Shown piece after piece: positions 1 to 5,189 of a DNA stretch of 5,189 nucleotides. The notes under the pieces were generated by a model, which did no database searches, was not told the DNA's origin, and was given only the letters and a program-made list of their open reading frames with translations. The stretch's first letter is position 1; each line of letters begins with the position of its first letter. The translations under genes and the position numbers were made by a program. Source of the stretch: an uncultured Clostridium sp. (lineage in GTDB: Bacteria; Bacillota; Clostridia; TANB77; CAG-508); the NCBI GenBank assembly GCA_946545035.1, contig CAMNND010000082.1, positions 1 to 5,189 of the forward strand. Direction: 5' to 3'.

Positions 1-506
1 TTTGAAAAACTATTATATATTTCTTTATCAAATACAGCACCTAAAGCAAGCATAGATTTAGATGATGCGATATTATCTTTCTCACATGAAATAACAACAC
101 TCTTTATCCCTCTTTTTTGACATTCTAATAACGTTAAATACAAATTAATTTTGTTATATCCTTTGCGTCTTTCTTTTGGTCTTATTCCATAACTAATGCT
201 TCCATATGAATTTTTTACACGTTCATTCATGTCGGTTCTTAAATTTGCCATTCCAATAATTTTGTCATCATTTTCTCTTACCAAAAAGTATGTTTCATTT
301 GGTACAAATACATTATCTGTTACTATATTTCTTTCATATTCTAATTTCTTAAGCCAACCATCATAGTCTTTTGTATACTCATACAAAAGGCCAGAGCCAT
401 TAATTCTAGAATTATATTTATTATGCTCTTTTATATATTTAATTGCTTTTCTCTTATACTTAATCGTTGGTGTAACTAATTTAAATTTTTCATTCTTAAA
501 TTTCAT
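1..506 (-). CDS. GNAT-family N-acetyltransferase, 3' end beyond the window
   Basis: I translated this frame directly: 168 complete codons run from ATG at 506-504 to the window edge with no stop, so the C-terminus is missing (probably a few tens of residues, judging by family size). It begins MKFKNEKFKLVTPTIKYKRK. Features typical of the GNAT fold are visible: NETYFLVRENDDKIIGMANLR (residues 70-90) resembles the central strands, RPKERRKGYN (109-118) fits the acetyl-CoA pyrophosphate-binding loop (R/Q-x-x-G-x-G/A, here with Asn at the last small-residue position), and EKDNIASSK (142-150) resembles the late strand/helix with the conserved Asn. The NGSGLLYEY...DYDGWLKKLE segment (36-55) matches my memory of the COG3981-type predicted acetyltransferases. 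The acceptor substrate cannot be inferred. The start is supported by AAGAGGT at 517-511, four bases upstream. It has its own promoter and follows the cdaA terminator, so it is probably transcribed separately. Confidence 0.88.
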   Translation of the reverse strand, partial: MKFKNEKFKLVTPTIKYKRKAIKYIKEHNKYNSRINGSGLLYEYTKDYDGWLKKLEYERNIVTDNVFVPNETYFLVRENDDKIIGMANLRTDMNERVKNSYGSISYGIRPKERRKGYNKINLYLTLLECQKRGIKSVVISCEKDNIASSKSMLALGAVFDKEIYNSFS

Positions 507-548
507 AAAAACCTCTTAAACTTATCTGTTGTTTGCTTCTTCGTAATT

Positions 549-577
549 ATTCTATATTAACAATTTATTATTGTCCA
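549..577 (-). promoter_or_regulatory. Sigma-A type promoter for the acetyltransferase gene
   Basis: On the minus strand, TGGACA (577-572) and TAGAAT (554-549) are separated by exactly 17 bases. Each hexamer matches the housekeeping consensus in 5 of 6 positions. The predicted transcript would start near 542, giving a leader of about 36 bases before the ATG at 506. It lies just after the cdaA terminator, as expected for an independent unit. No operator or riboswitch is evident in the short leader. Confidence 0.65.
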
Positions 578-598
578 TATTATATTATTAATTTATAG

Positions 599-626
599 AA
601 AAAAGATGGATTATACATCCATCTTT
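599..626 (-). terminator. Intrinsic terminator of cdaA, overlapping its 3' coding end
   Basis: A perfect 10-bp inverted repeat (AAAGATGGAT at 602-611 and ATCCATCTTT at 617-626, 5-base loop) is followed on the minus strand by six consecutive T (604-599, partly within the stem). The 5' arm of the RNA hairpin is made of the last cdaA codons (Lys-Met-Asp) and the stop codon lies at the loop and the start of the 3' arm. Because the hairpin overlaps the gene, ribosomes finishing cdaA would occlude it. This is inference from position. Confidence 0.8.
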
Positions 627-1528
627 CTTATCTTCTTTTTTAATTGTTTCTTGCTATCTTTAATTCTCTTTTCAACTTTTTCTTTAGTATTGTATTGTTC
701 AGCAAAGTCTTTAATTAATATTTGTTTCAATGTGTCTTCTTTAATATCTACAAGAAGTACACCATTTCTAGCAAGCGAAACTTTTCCTGTCTCCTCAGAA
801 ACAACAATAATAACTGCATCTGACTCCTTTGACATGCCAAGAGCTGCTCTATGTCTTGTTCCAAGCTCTTTTGCAATGTCTTGATCACTAGCTAGTGGTA
901 ATATACAAGCTGCTGCCACAACTCTGTTTCCAGAAATAATAACTGCACCATCATGAAGTGGAGTATTCGGTACAAATATGTTAACAAGTAACTGCGGAGA
1001 TATATCCGAATTGATTTCGATTCCAGATTCAATTATATCCTTTACTTTAATATCTTTTTCAAGAACAATAAGTGCCCCTGTTTTTGTTTTTGCAAGCTCC
1101 ATTGCTGCTATTACAATTTTATAAATATCTTCTTTAGTTTGAATATATTTATCTTTTTCAATACCAATAAATTTTGTGAACTTGTTTGAGCCTAATTGTT
1201 CCAAAGCCCTTCTAAGTTCAGGTTGGAATATAACAATTAAAATTACAACTCCATATGATAAGAACGATCTTAATATATAATTAATAATTGTCAAATGTAA
1301 AATTGAACTTAATGCAGTAAATAATATATAAATAAAGATTCCTTTTATTAGTTGCTTTACTCTTGAATTTTTAGTTAAAAAGAAAAACTTATATATTAAG
1401 AATAAAACAATAACTATATCTAATATCAGTGGTACTAATTTAATTGGATACTGATATATTTCTCTAAAATAGTTCACAAAGTTTTCTTGATAATATGTAT
1501 TAACATTTGCTAAAAAATTATCAAACAT
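611..1528 (-). CDS. cdaA: Membrane diadenylate cyclase CdaA (c-di-AMP synthase)
   Basis: CdaA-type enzymes condense two ATP into cyclic di-AMP at the inner membrane face. In Gram-positives this messenger controls potassium and osmolyte uptake and cell-wall homeostasis. Here three hydrophobic spans (about residues 29-52, 62-80 and 82-102) are followed by the family signature QPELRRALEQLG (102-113) and the DAC domain, with both catalytic motifs intact: DGA in PLHDGAVII (193-195) and RHR in GTRHRAALG (225-227), plus SEETG (244-248). At 305 residues it is longer than the roughly 273-residue B. subtilis protein, with about 15 extra N-terminal residues and a Lys-rich C-terminal tail (about 284-303). 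Two ATGs are adjacent (1531 and 1528). AGGAGG at 1539-1534 lies 2 bases from the first and 5 from the second, so I chose 1528; starting at 1531 adds one Met. The 50-residue membrane protein gene lies upstream in the same direction. The usual partners cdaR and glmM are not downstream; an acetyltransferase with its own promoter is. Confidence 0.96.
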   Translation of the reverse strand: MFDNFLANVNTYYQENFVNYFREIYQYPIKLVPLILDIVIVLFLIYKFFFLTKNSRVKQLIKGIFIYILFTALSSILHLTIINYILRSFLSYGVVILIVIFQPELRRALEQLGSNKFTKFIGIEKDKYIQTKEDIYKIVIAAMELAKTKTGALIVLEKDIKVKDIIESGIEINSDISPQLLVNIFVPNTPLHDGAVIISGNRVVAAACILPLASDQDIAKELGTRHRAALGMSKESDAVIIVVSEETGKVSLARNGVLLVDIKEDTLKQILIKDFAEQYNTKEKVEKRIKDSKKQLKKKIRKMDV

Positions 1529-1533
1529 CATTT

Positions 1534-1539
1534 CCTCCT
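1534..1539 (-). promoter_or_regulatory. Ribosome binding site of cdaA, decides between two ATGs
   Basis: A full AGGAGG on the minus strand is followed by AA and then ATGATG. The 2-base gap to the first ATG is too short for normal initiation, while 5 bases to the second is acceptable. This favours initiation at 1528 rather than 1531. Confidence 0.7.
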
Positions 1540-1551
1540 AGATATAATAAC

Positions 1552-1572
1552 GAGCTTGATTTTATCAAGCTC
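1552..1572 (-). promoter_or_regulatory. Intercistronic hairpin between the small membrane gene and cdaA
   Basis: A perfect 9-bp inverted repeat, GAGCTTGAT (1552-1560) and ATCAAGCTC (1564-1572) with a 3-base loop, sits 17 bases past the stop of the 50-codon gene and 12 bases before the cdaA ribosome site. On the minus strand it is followed by GTTATTATAT, a broken T tract, so it could be a leaky terminator or attenuator lowering cdaA output relative to the upstream gene, or an mRNA-stabilising or processing stem. On the plus strand it is followed by AGTAGTTTTTG, but no plus-strand gene needs terminating. The hairpin is seen directly; its role is inference. Confidence 0.5.
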
Positions 1573-1589
1573 AGTAGTTTTTGATTATT

Positions 1590-1742
1590 TTATTTTGCAG
1601 CTAATAATGAAATTGTTGTTGCAGCAACTGATAAAACCATTAAAAATGCTAAAAACGCTGCCATTATTCTTACTGCTATTTTACTAGCTGAAATATTTCT
1701 CTTTTTTGTATTATTTTCTATTTTCTCAAATTCATCTGCCAT
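1590..1742 (-). CDS. 50-residue single-span membrane protein of unknown function
   Basis: A 50-codon frame starts at ATG 1742-1740, ends at TAA 1592-1590, and has a very strong ribosome site (AAGGAGG at 1757-1751, 8-base spacer). The protein has a charged, hydrophilic N-terminus (MADEFEKIENNTKKRN, residues 1-16) and one hydrophobic stretch from about residue 22 to 48 (IAVRIMAAFLAFLMVLSVAA and onward), ending in a Lys. Lys/Arg before the span predict the N-terminus in the cytoplasm. There is no lipobox or convincing signal-peptidase site, so it is probably an integral membrane peptide. It has a recognisable promoter and lies about 60 bases upstream of cdaA in the same direction, with only a hairpin between them, so co-transcription is likely. 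I do not recognise the family. A functional link to the membrane cyclase is suggested only by position. Confidence 0.75.
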   Translation of the reverse strand: MADEFEKIENNTKKRNISASKIAVRIMAAFLAFLMVLSVAATTISLLAAK

Positions 1743-1769
1743 TTTTGTAGCCTCCTTAGTAATATCACT

Positions 1770-1793
1770 AATATTATGTTAGCACATAATATT
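1770..1793. repeat. Inverted repeat over the -10 region
   Basis: AATATTATGT (1770-1779) and ACATAATATT (1784-1793) are perfect 10-base arms around the 4-base centre TAGC. The predicted -10 hexamer lies inside it and the predicted start point is at its downstream edge, so it is probably not transcribed from this promoter. It is a candidate operator. Chance palindromes are more common in such AT-rich DNA, but 10 perfect pairs including one C-G pair is noteworthy. Confidence 0.5.
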
Positions 1794-1804
1794 TTATTTT
1801 TCAA
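1776..1804 (-). promoter_or_regulatory. Promoter for the small membrane gene and cdaA
   Basis: On the minus strand TTGAAA (1804-1799) and TAACAT (1781-1776) are 17 bases apart, and the -10 is preceded directly by TGC, an extended -10 element. The -35 matches consensus in 4 of 6 positions and the -10 in 4 of 6. Transcription would begin near 1769, leaving a leader of about 27 bases that carries only the ribosome site. Both hexamers lie within or next to AT-rich inverted repeats, which could be binding sites. No other good promoter was found before cdaA. Confidence 0.55.
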
Positions 1805-1818
1805 CAAAATAAAATATT
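1788..1818. repeat. AT-only inverted repeat over the -35 region
   Basis: AATATTTTATTTT (1788-1800) and AAAATAAAATATT (1806-1818) are perfect 13-base arms around TCAAC. The predicted -35 lies in the centre and left arm. The left arm shares 1788-1793 with the neighbouring inverted repeat, so as RNA or cruciform the two would be mutually exclusive. It also lies just beyond the terminator of the 74-codon gene and may act as a back-up stem for it. Its function is unknown. Confidence 0.5.
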
Positions 1819-1826
1819 TTTATACG

Positions 1827-1860
1827 AAAAAAGGAGACAATCATACAAAAGTCCCCTTTT
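1827..1860 (-). terminator. Intrinsic terminator after the 74-codon gene
   Basis: On the minus strand AAAAGGGGAC (1860-1851) pairs with GTCTCCTTTT (1838-1829) over 10 positions, one of them a G-U pair, with a 12-base loop. Six T (1832-1827) close the stem and continue past it. It starts 10 bases after the TGA of the 74-codon ORF. As I see no terminator right after pheT, it probably also ends read-through from pheST. Confidence 0.75.
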
Positions 1861-1870
1861 AACGTCTTTC

Positions 1871-2095
1871 TCAGGCACTATACCTATAGAAAAACTCTTC
1901 TTCTGCCAACCTAAGCAATGCTGTCAACGAGCCCGCTTCTTTTATGTCTTCCGGAGTAGCATTACCTCTGCACGTACTCAAATACAGATTACACGAGTAT
2001 ACCCGTCCCCTTAAATCATCAATGATTCTGTCGAGTTCGAATTTACAGCTTGCGTTTTTGATACTATCACGGATTTTCCTGTATCGTTTTTGCAT
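1871..2095 (-). CDS. 74-residue protein of unknown function with atypical composition
   Basis: ATG at 2095-2093 to TGA at 1873-1871; an in-frame TAA directly precedes the ATG, so it cannot extend upstream. The protein is soluble and probably helical: a basic N-terminus (MQKRYRKIRDSIKNASCK), an amphipathic stretch FELDRIIDDLRGRVYSCNLY (residues 19-38), and an acidic C-terminal helix (EAGSLTALLRLAEEEFFYRY, 53-72). It has Cys at 17, 35 and 42 and no spaced metal motif. I recognise no family. By my count G+C is 93 of 225 (41%) and 31 of 74 codons end in G or C, including CGG, TCG, ACG, CCG and GCG, unlike its AT-rich neighbours. There is no Shine-Dalgarno, so initiation would need another route. 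It has a likely promoter and a clear terminator. It may be a horizontally acquired small gene; the alternative is a structured RNA gene with a fortuitous ORF. The hydrophobic pattern makes me lean toward protein. Confidence 0.55.
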   Translation of the reverse strand: MQKRYRKIRDSIKNASCKFELDRIIDDLRGRVYSCNLYLSTCRGNATPEDIKEAGSLTALLRLAEEEFFYRYSA

Positions 2096-2106
2096 TTAAG
2101 TTTTGC

Positions 2107-2118
2107 ACTCAAATGAGT
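2107..2118. repeat. Short palindrome in the leader of the 74-codon ORF
   Basis: ACTCA (2107-2111) and TGAGT (2114-2118) are perfect 5-base arms around AA, between the predicted transcription start and the ATG. The position is that of an operator just downstream of a promoter. It is short and may be coincidental. Confidence 0.3.
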
Positions 2119-2130
2119 ACACACAACATT

Positions 2131-2159
2131 ATTTTATTATATTATGTTTACTATACCAA
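2131..2159 (-). promoter_or_regulatory. Likely promoter for the 74-codon island
   Basis: In the 72-base gap between the pheT stop and the 74-codon ORF, the minus strand carries TTGGTA (2159-2154) and TAAAAT (2136-2131) with a 17-base spacer. A perfect TATAAT (2141-2136) overlaps this, though with only a poor -35 (TTAATT, 2164-2159) at 17 bases. Either gives a start near 2124-2129 and a leader of about 30 bases. The region is so AT-rich that -10 matches by chance are likely. Confidence 0.45.
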
Positions 2160-2167
2160 ATTAATCT

Positions 2168-4540
2168 CTATTTTCTTAAGTTTACACCACATTTACTTTG
2201 AACCATGTCAATAATCTTTTCAAATATTGGAGTAATTTCTTCCTCAGTTAATGTTTTCTTTGGATCATTGAATGTTAGTGAATAAGCAATTGATTTTTCA
2301 TTTTCTCCAACATTTTCCCCAGTATAAACATCAAATACTTCGATGTTTGTAAGTAGACTTCCACCAGCCTTTTTAATAACAGTCTCAACATCTTTAGATG
2401 TTTTTGATTTATCCATTACGAAAGCAACATCTTTATTGATATTTGGATATTGTGAAATCTCTTTGTATTTCATTTTTCCAACTTTCTTTGCAAGAAGTTT
2501 ATCTAGATTAATTTCCATTACATATACTGGCTCTTTAGTCTCTGATGGATGCAATTTTCCAACTATACCAACTGGATCTGCATTTACATTAATTTCAGCA
2601 ACTTGACCTGGATGGAATTCAGCAGGAATTTCTTTTGGAATTACAAAACTATATCTATTAGCGTATCCTAGATAATCTAGTAGCTCTTCAGCAATACCTT
2701 TGATAATATAGAAATCCACATTTGCTTGATTTCCTACGCCTAAATAATATTTACCAGTCATAAGAGCAGCAATTTTTTGGTTTTCTCCATATACATCTCC
2801 TTTTTTGAAGAATCCTTTTCCAATCTCAAAAATTGAAATATCTTTATTATAGTGCGCTTTATTGTATTCATATGTCTTAACAAGTGAAGGAATTACACTA
2901 TATCTTAAAGTGTTACGTTCCTCAGTAATTGGATCTAATAACTTAAGCTCTTCAAACTTATCAGTTGTATACTTATGAACATCTTTATCATTAATTAAAA
3001 TGTATGTTAAAGTTTCATTTAAACCAAGTTCAGACATTTTATGTCTTATAGATCTTACGGTATTATCATAGTCTCCCATCTTTTCACCCATTGTTGGGAT
3101 TGTACCTTCGATATTATCAACACCATATATTCTGCTAACTTCTTCAATTAAATCTTCTTTAATTGAAATATCTAATCTTCTGCTAGGAACAGTTACAATT
3201 ACATCCTCTTCACGAGCTTCGTATTCAAATCCTAACTTATAAAATACATGTAATATCTCATCATTAGAAATACATGAACCTAAAACATCATTTACATTTT
3301 TATAAGAAATTGTAATTTTCTTATCTTCTGATGTTGCTCTGTCATATTTACACATACCAGTTATTACTGTACCACCTGCATATTTTTCAAGTAACTGACA
3401 AGCTCTTTCCATAGCCATATATGTTCTTTTGCTATCTAAGCCTTTTTCAAATCTATTACTTGCCTCACTTCTAACAATCTTCTTAGAAGTTTTTCTAACT
3501 TTGACACCATCAAATATAGCAGCTTCAATAATAACATTTTTGGTTGTACTTTCAACTTCAGTATCTAATCCACCCATTACACCAGCAAGACCTACTGATT
3601 TTTCTTTGTTTGCAATAACTATATCATTTTCGTCTAAAGTTCTCTCAACGTCATCTAGCGTTGTTAGTTTTTCACCATTTTCAGCCATTCTAACAACAAT
3701 AGTATCACCTAATCTGTCACTATCATAGAAGTGAAGTGGTTGACCAAGCTCTAGCATTACGTAGTTACTAATATCAACAACATTATTAATTGGTCTAATA
3801 CCACATGCCATTAATCTATTCTTTATAAAAGCTGGACTTTCTTTAATTTCAACATTCTCAACTTTTCTAGCTAAGAATAAGCTACAGTTATCTGTTTGAA
3901 CATCAACTTTAAAACTATTATTTACATCTTCTCCTGACTCACTATGTGAATAATCTAGTTCTTTAACAGGCTTTTCATATACAGCACCAAGTTCATATGC
4001 CATACCAAGCATACTTAGTAGGTCTCCTCTATTTGCAGTTAGTTCAAAATCGATTATCTCGTCATCCCATCCTAAATATTTAATTGGATCTTCACCAACA
4101 ACAGCGTCTTCACCAAGCTCAGCAATTCCTTCTTTATCCTCAGGTTTTAAGAATTTATTATCTACCCCAAGCTCTGCAATAGAGCACATCATACCATTAG
4201 ATTCTACACCTCTAATGCTACCTGCTTTAATTTCTCCTCCTGGTAATTGAGCTCCAGGTAATGCAACTATTACTTTAATTCCTGCTCTTGCATTTGGTGC
4301 ACCACAAACAATTTGTAATATATCTTTTCCAACATTTACTTTGCATACATGTAAATGGTCTGAATCTGGATGTTCAACGCATTCAATTATTTCTCCAATA
4401 ACAAGATTCGTGCAATCTATAAATTTACGAGCCTCATCATATTCATTTCCAACTCTAGTCATATCCTCGCCTATTGTTTTTATATCTAGGCTATCATCTA
4501 AATCTATATAATCTTTAACAAAATTTCTACTTAATATCAT
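2168..4540 (-). CDS. pheT: Phenylalanine-tRNA ligase beta subunit
   Basis: This is the beta chain of the cytoplasmic alpha2-beta2 enzyme that charges tRNA-Phe; it holds the editing site and tRNA-binding domains. All expected domains appear in order over 790 residues, close to the usual 790-800: an N-terminal tRNA-binding OB fold (about 43-155, with HPDSDHLHVCKV, VCGAPNARAG and GVESNGMMCSIAELG), the B3/B4 editing region (about 165-390, with ELTANRGDLLSMLGMAYELG, CGIRPINNVVDISNYVMLEL, GLAGVMGG and RSEASNRFEKGLD), B5 (about 408-475, VPSRRLDISIKEDLIEEVSR), the catalytically inactive synthetase-like core (about 490-680, LLDPITEERNTLRYSVIPSL) and the C-terminal FDX-ACB anticodon-binding domain (about 692-790, with ISQYPNINKDVAFVMD and SLTFNDPKKTLTEEEI). 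The ATG at 4540 has AGGAGG 8 bases upstream. It follows pheS by 12 bases. No frameshift or missing domain is evident. Confidence 0.98.
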   Translation of the reverse strand: MILSRNFVKDYIDLDDSLDIKTIGEDMTRVGNEYDEARKFIDCTNLVIGEIIECVEHPDSDHLHVCKVNVGKDILQIVCGAPNARAGIKVIVALPGAQLPGGEIKAGSIRGVESNGMMCSIAELGVDNKFLKPEDKEGIAELGEDAVVGEDPIKYLGWDDEIIDFELTANRGDLLSMLGMAYELGAVYEKPVKELDYSHSESGEDVNNSFKVDVQTDNCSLFLARKVENVEIKESPAFIKNRLMACGIRPINNVVDISNYVMLELGQPLHFYDSDRLGDTIVVRMAENGEKLTTLDDVERTLDENDIVIANKEKSVGLAGVMGGLDTEVESTTKNVIIEAAIFDGVKVRKTSKKIVRSEASNRFEKGLDSKRTYMAMERACQLLEKYAGGTVITGMCKYDRATSEDKKITISYKNVNDVLGSCISNDEILHVFYKLGFEYEAREEDVIVTVPSRRLDISIKEDLIEEVSRIYGVDNIEGTIPTMGEKMGDYDNTVRSIRHKMSELGLNETLTYILINDKDVHKYTTDKFEELKLLDPITEERNTLRYSVIPSLVKTYEYNKAHYNKDISIFEIGKGFFKKGDVYGENQKIAALMTGKYYLGVGNQANVDFYIIKGIAEELLDYLGYANRYSFVIPKEIPAEFHPGQVAEINVNADPVGIVGKLHPSETKEPVYVMEINLDKLLAKKVGKMKYKEISQYPNINKDVAFVMDKSKTSKDVETVIKKAGGSLLTNIEVFDVYTGENVGENEKSIAYSLTFNDPKKTLTEEEITPIFEKIIDMVQSKCGVNLRK

Positions 4541-4548
4541 CTATTTCG

Positions 4549-4554
4549 CCTCCT
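4549..4554 (-). promoter_or_regulatory. pheT ribosome binding site overlapping the pheS stop
   Basis: AGGAGG at 4554-4549 overlaps the pheS TAG (4555-4553) and lies 8 bases before the pheT ATG. This arrangement fixes the pheT start and implies translational coupling, which helps keep the two subunits in balance. Confidence 0.8.
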
Positions 4555-5189
4555 AGTCTATATCCTTTCTGTCAAATTGTTTTAAGAATCTAACATCGTT
4601 TGCATATAGATATCTCATATCTGGAATTCCATATTTAAACATAGCAAGTCTGTCAATACCTGTACCAAAAGCAAATCCTCCCCATTCTTCTGGGTCATAT
4701 CCATTCATTTTTAGTACATTTGGATGTACAATTCCAGAGCCAAGTACTTCTATCCAGCCAGTTTGTTTACAAAGAGAGCATCCTTTTCCACCACACTTAA
4801 AGCATGTACAATCTACTTCATATGAAGGCTCTGTGAATGGGAAGTAGCTAGGTCTGAAACGTAGTTTAGTATTTTCTCCAAGCATCTTTTTCATAAATAC
4901 TTCAAGAGTTCCTTTTAAGTCAGCTAAAGATACTTTGTTCTCTTTTTTATCAATTACTAACCCTTCGACTTGATTGAATTGATGAGAGTGTGTTGCATCA
5001 TCTTCTCTTCTATATGTTTTACCAACGCAAATCATTTTTATTGGTTTATTTTCTTCAGCATATTTAAGCATTGTATGAGCTTGTACAGCTGATGTTTGTG
5101 TTCTTAATAAGTATTCATCAGTAATATAGAAAGAATCTTGCATATCTCTTGCTGGATGTCCCTTTGGAAGATTTAATCTTTCAAAACAA
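4553..5189 (-). CDS. pheS: Phenylalanine-tRNA ligase alpha subunit, 5' end beyond the window
   Basis: This is the catalytic alpha chain, which activates phenylalanine with ATP and transfers it to tRNA-Phe. The frame is open to the right edge: 211 residues are present out of about 340 usual, starting CFERLNLPKGHPARDMQDSF. The Met at 5143 is the internal Met of GHPARDMQDSFY, not the gene start. Class II motif 2 is clear (VGKTYRREDDATHSHQFNQVEG, about residues 55-76 of the visible part), as is motif 3 (GFAFGTGIDRLAMFKYGIPDMRYL). A Cys-rich insert (CTCFKCGGKGCSLCKQTGW) before GSGIVHPNVL is a common variant in Firmicutes-type PheS and may bind a metal. The TAG at 4555-4553 overlaps the pheT ribosome site. 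Any promoter or T-box leader would lie outside the window. Confidence 0.98.
   Translation of the reverse strand, partial: CFERLNLPKGHPARDMQDSFYITDEYLLRTQTSAVQAHTMLKYAEENKPIKMICVGKTYRREDDATHSHQFNQVEGLVIDKKENKVSLADLKGTLEVFMKKMLGENTKLRFRPSYFPFTEPSYEVDCTCFKCGGKGCSLCKQTGWIEVLGSGIVHPNVLKMNGYDPEEWGGFAFGTGIDRLAMFKYGIPDMRYLYANDVRFLKQFDRKDID

Noticed and set aside
606..884. Plus-strand open frame of 92 codons
   Set aside because: It lies antisense within cdaA, which has intact catalytic motifs, and it has no ribosome site or recognisable domain. Its hydrophobicity arises from complementing AT-rich codons.
1827..2130. tmRNA, SRP RNA, RNase P RNA or 6S RNA in the GC-richer island
   Set aside because: I found no tag-peptide frame with a tRNA-like end, no SRP GGAAG/GCA-type conserved loop context, no RNase P core signature and no overall long hairpin typical of 6S. 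An unknown RNA is not excluded.
2343..2606. Plus-strand open frame of 87 codons
   Set aside because: It is antisense to the C-terminal part of pheT, with no ribosome site and no recognisable protein features.
3429..3728. Plus-strand open frame of 99 codons
   Set aside because: It is antisense to the B3/B4 region of pheT. The Ser/Leu/Thr-rich product is typical of a shadow frame.
4553..5143. pheS starting at the Met at 5143
   Set aside because: That Met is inside the conserved GHPARDMQDSFY block, and the frame continues upstream to the window edge with PheS-like sequence, so the gene is a partial one running off the edge.
1..5189. Mobile element, CRISPR array, tRNA or T-box leader
   Set aside because: No transposase or integrase frame, regular spaced repeats, tRNA cloverleaf or T-box signature was seen. 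The pheS leader, where a T-box might occur, is outside the window.

Overview
All the genes recognisable in this AT-rich window (roughly 30% G+C by eye) lie on the minus strand, so the map reads from right to left. The proteins point to a low-GC Gram-positive bacterium (Bacillota in the broad sense): a CdaA-type diadenylate cyclase, a clostridial/bacillar-looking PheST pair, strong AGGAGG ribosome sites and short intrinsic terminators. TGG encodes Trp in conserved PheS and PheT positions and TGA closes one small gene, so a mycoplasma-type code is unlikely. The genus cannot be told from this sequence.

Right part (5189-2168): the 3' part of pheS, then 12 bases later complete pheT. Together they encode the two subunits of phenylalanyl-tRNA synthetase. 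The pheT ribosome site overlaps the pheS stop codon, so the two are read from one message. I see no hairpin terminator directly after pheT.

Middle (2167-1827): a compact island with its own likely promoter, a 74-codon ORF of unknown function with clearly richer G+C (about 41%) and very different codon use, no Shine-Dalgarno, and a good intrinsic terminator. It is either a recently acquired small gene or, less likely, a structured RNA gene.

Left-middle (1818-599): a promoter embedded in AT-only inverted repeats, a 50-residue single-span membrane protein (below the size most ORF lists report), an intercistronic hairpin, and cdaA, the membrane c-di-AMP synthase. The cdaA terminator is formed partly by its own last codons. 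The usual partners cdaR (ybbR) and glmM are not next to it. The tiny membrane protein occupies the upstream position in what looks like a two-gene operon.

Left end (577-1): an independent promoter and a GNAT-family N-acetyltransferase gene cut off at its 3' end by the window edge.

Most of the window is ordinary housekeeping content. The parts worth a second look are the unknown 74-codon island and the cdaA-linked micro-membrane protein with its unusual control region. No mobile element, CRISPR array, tRNA or rRNA was seen.
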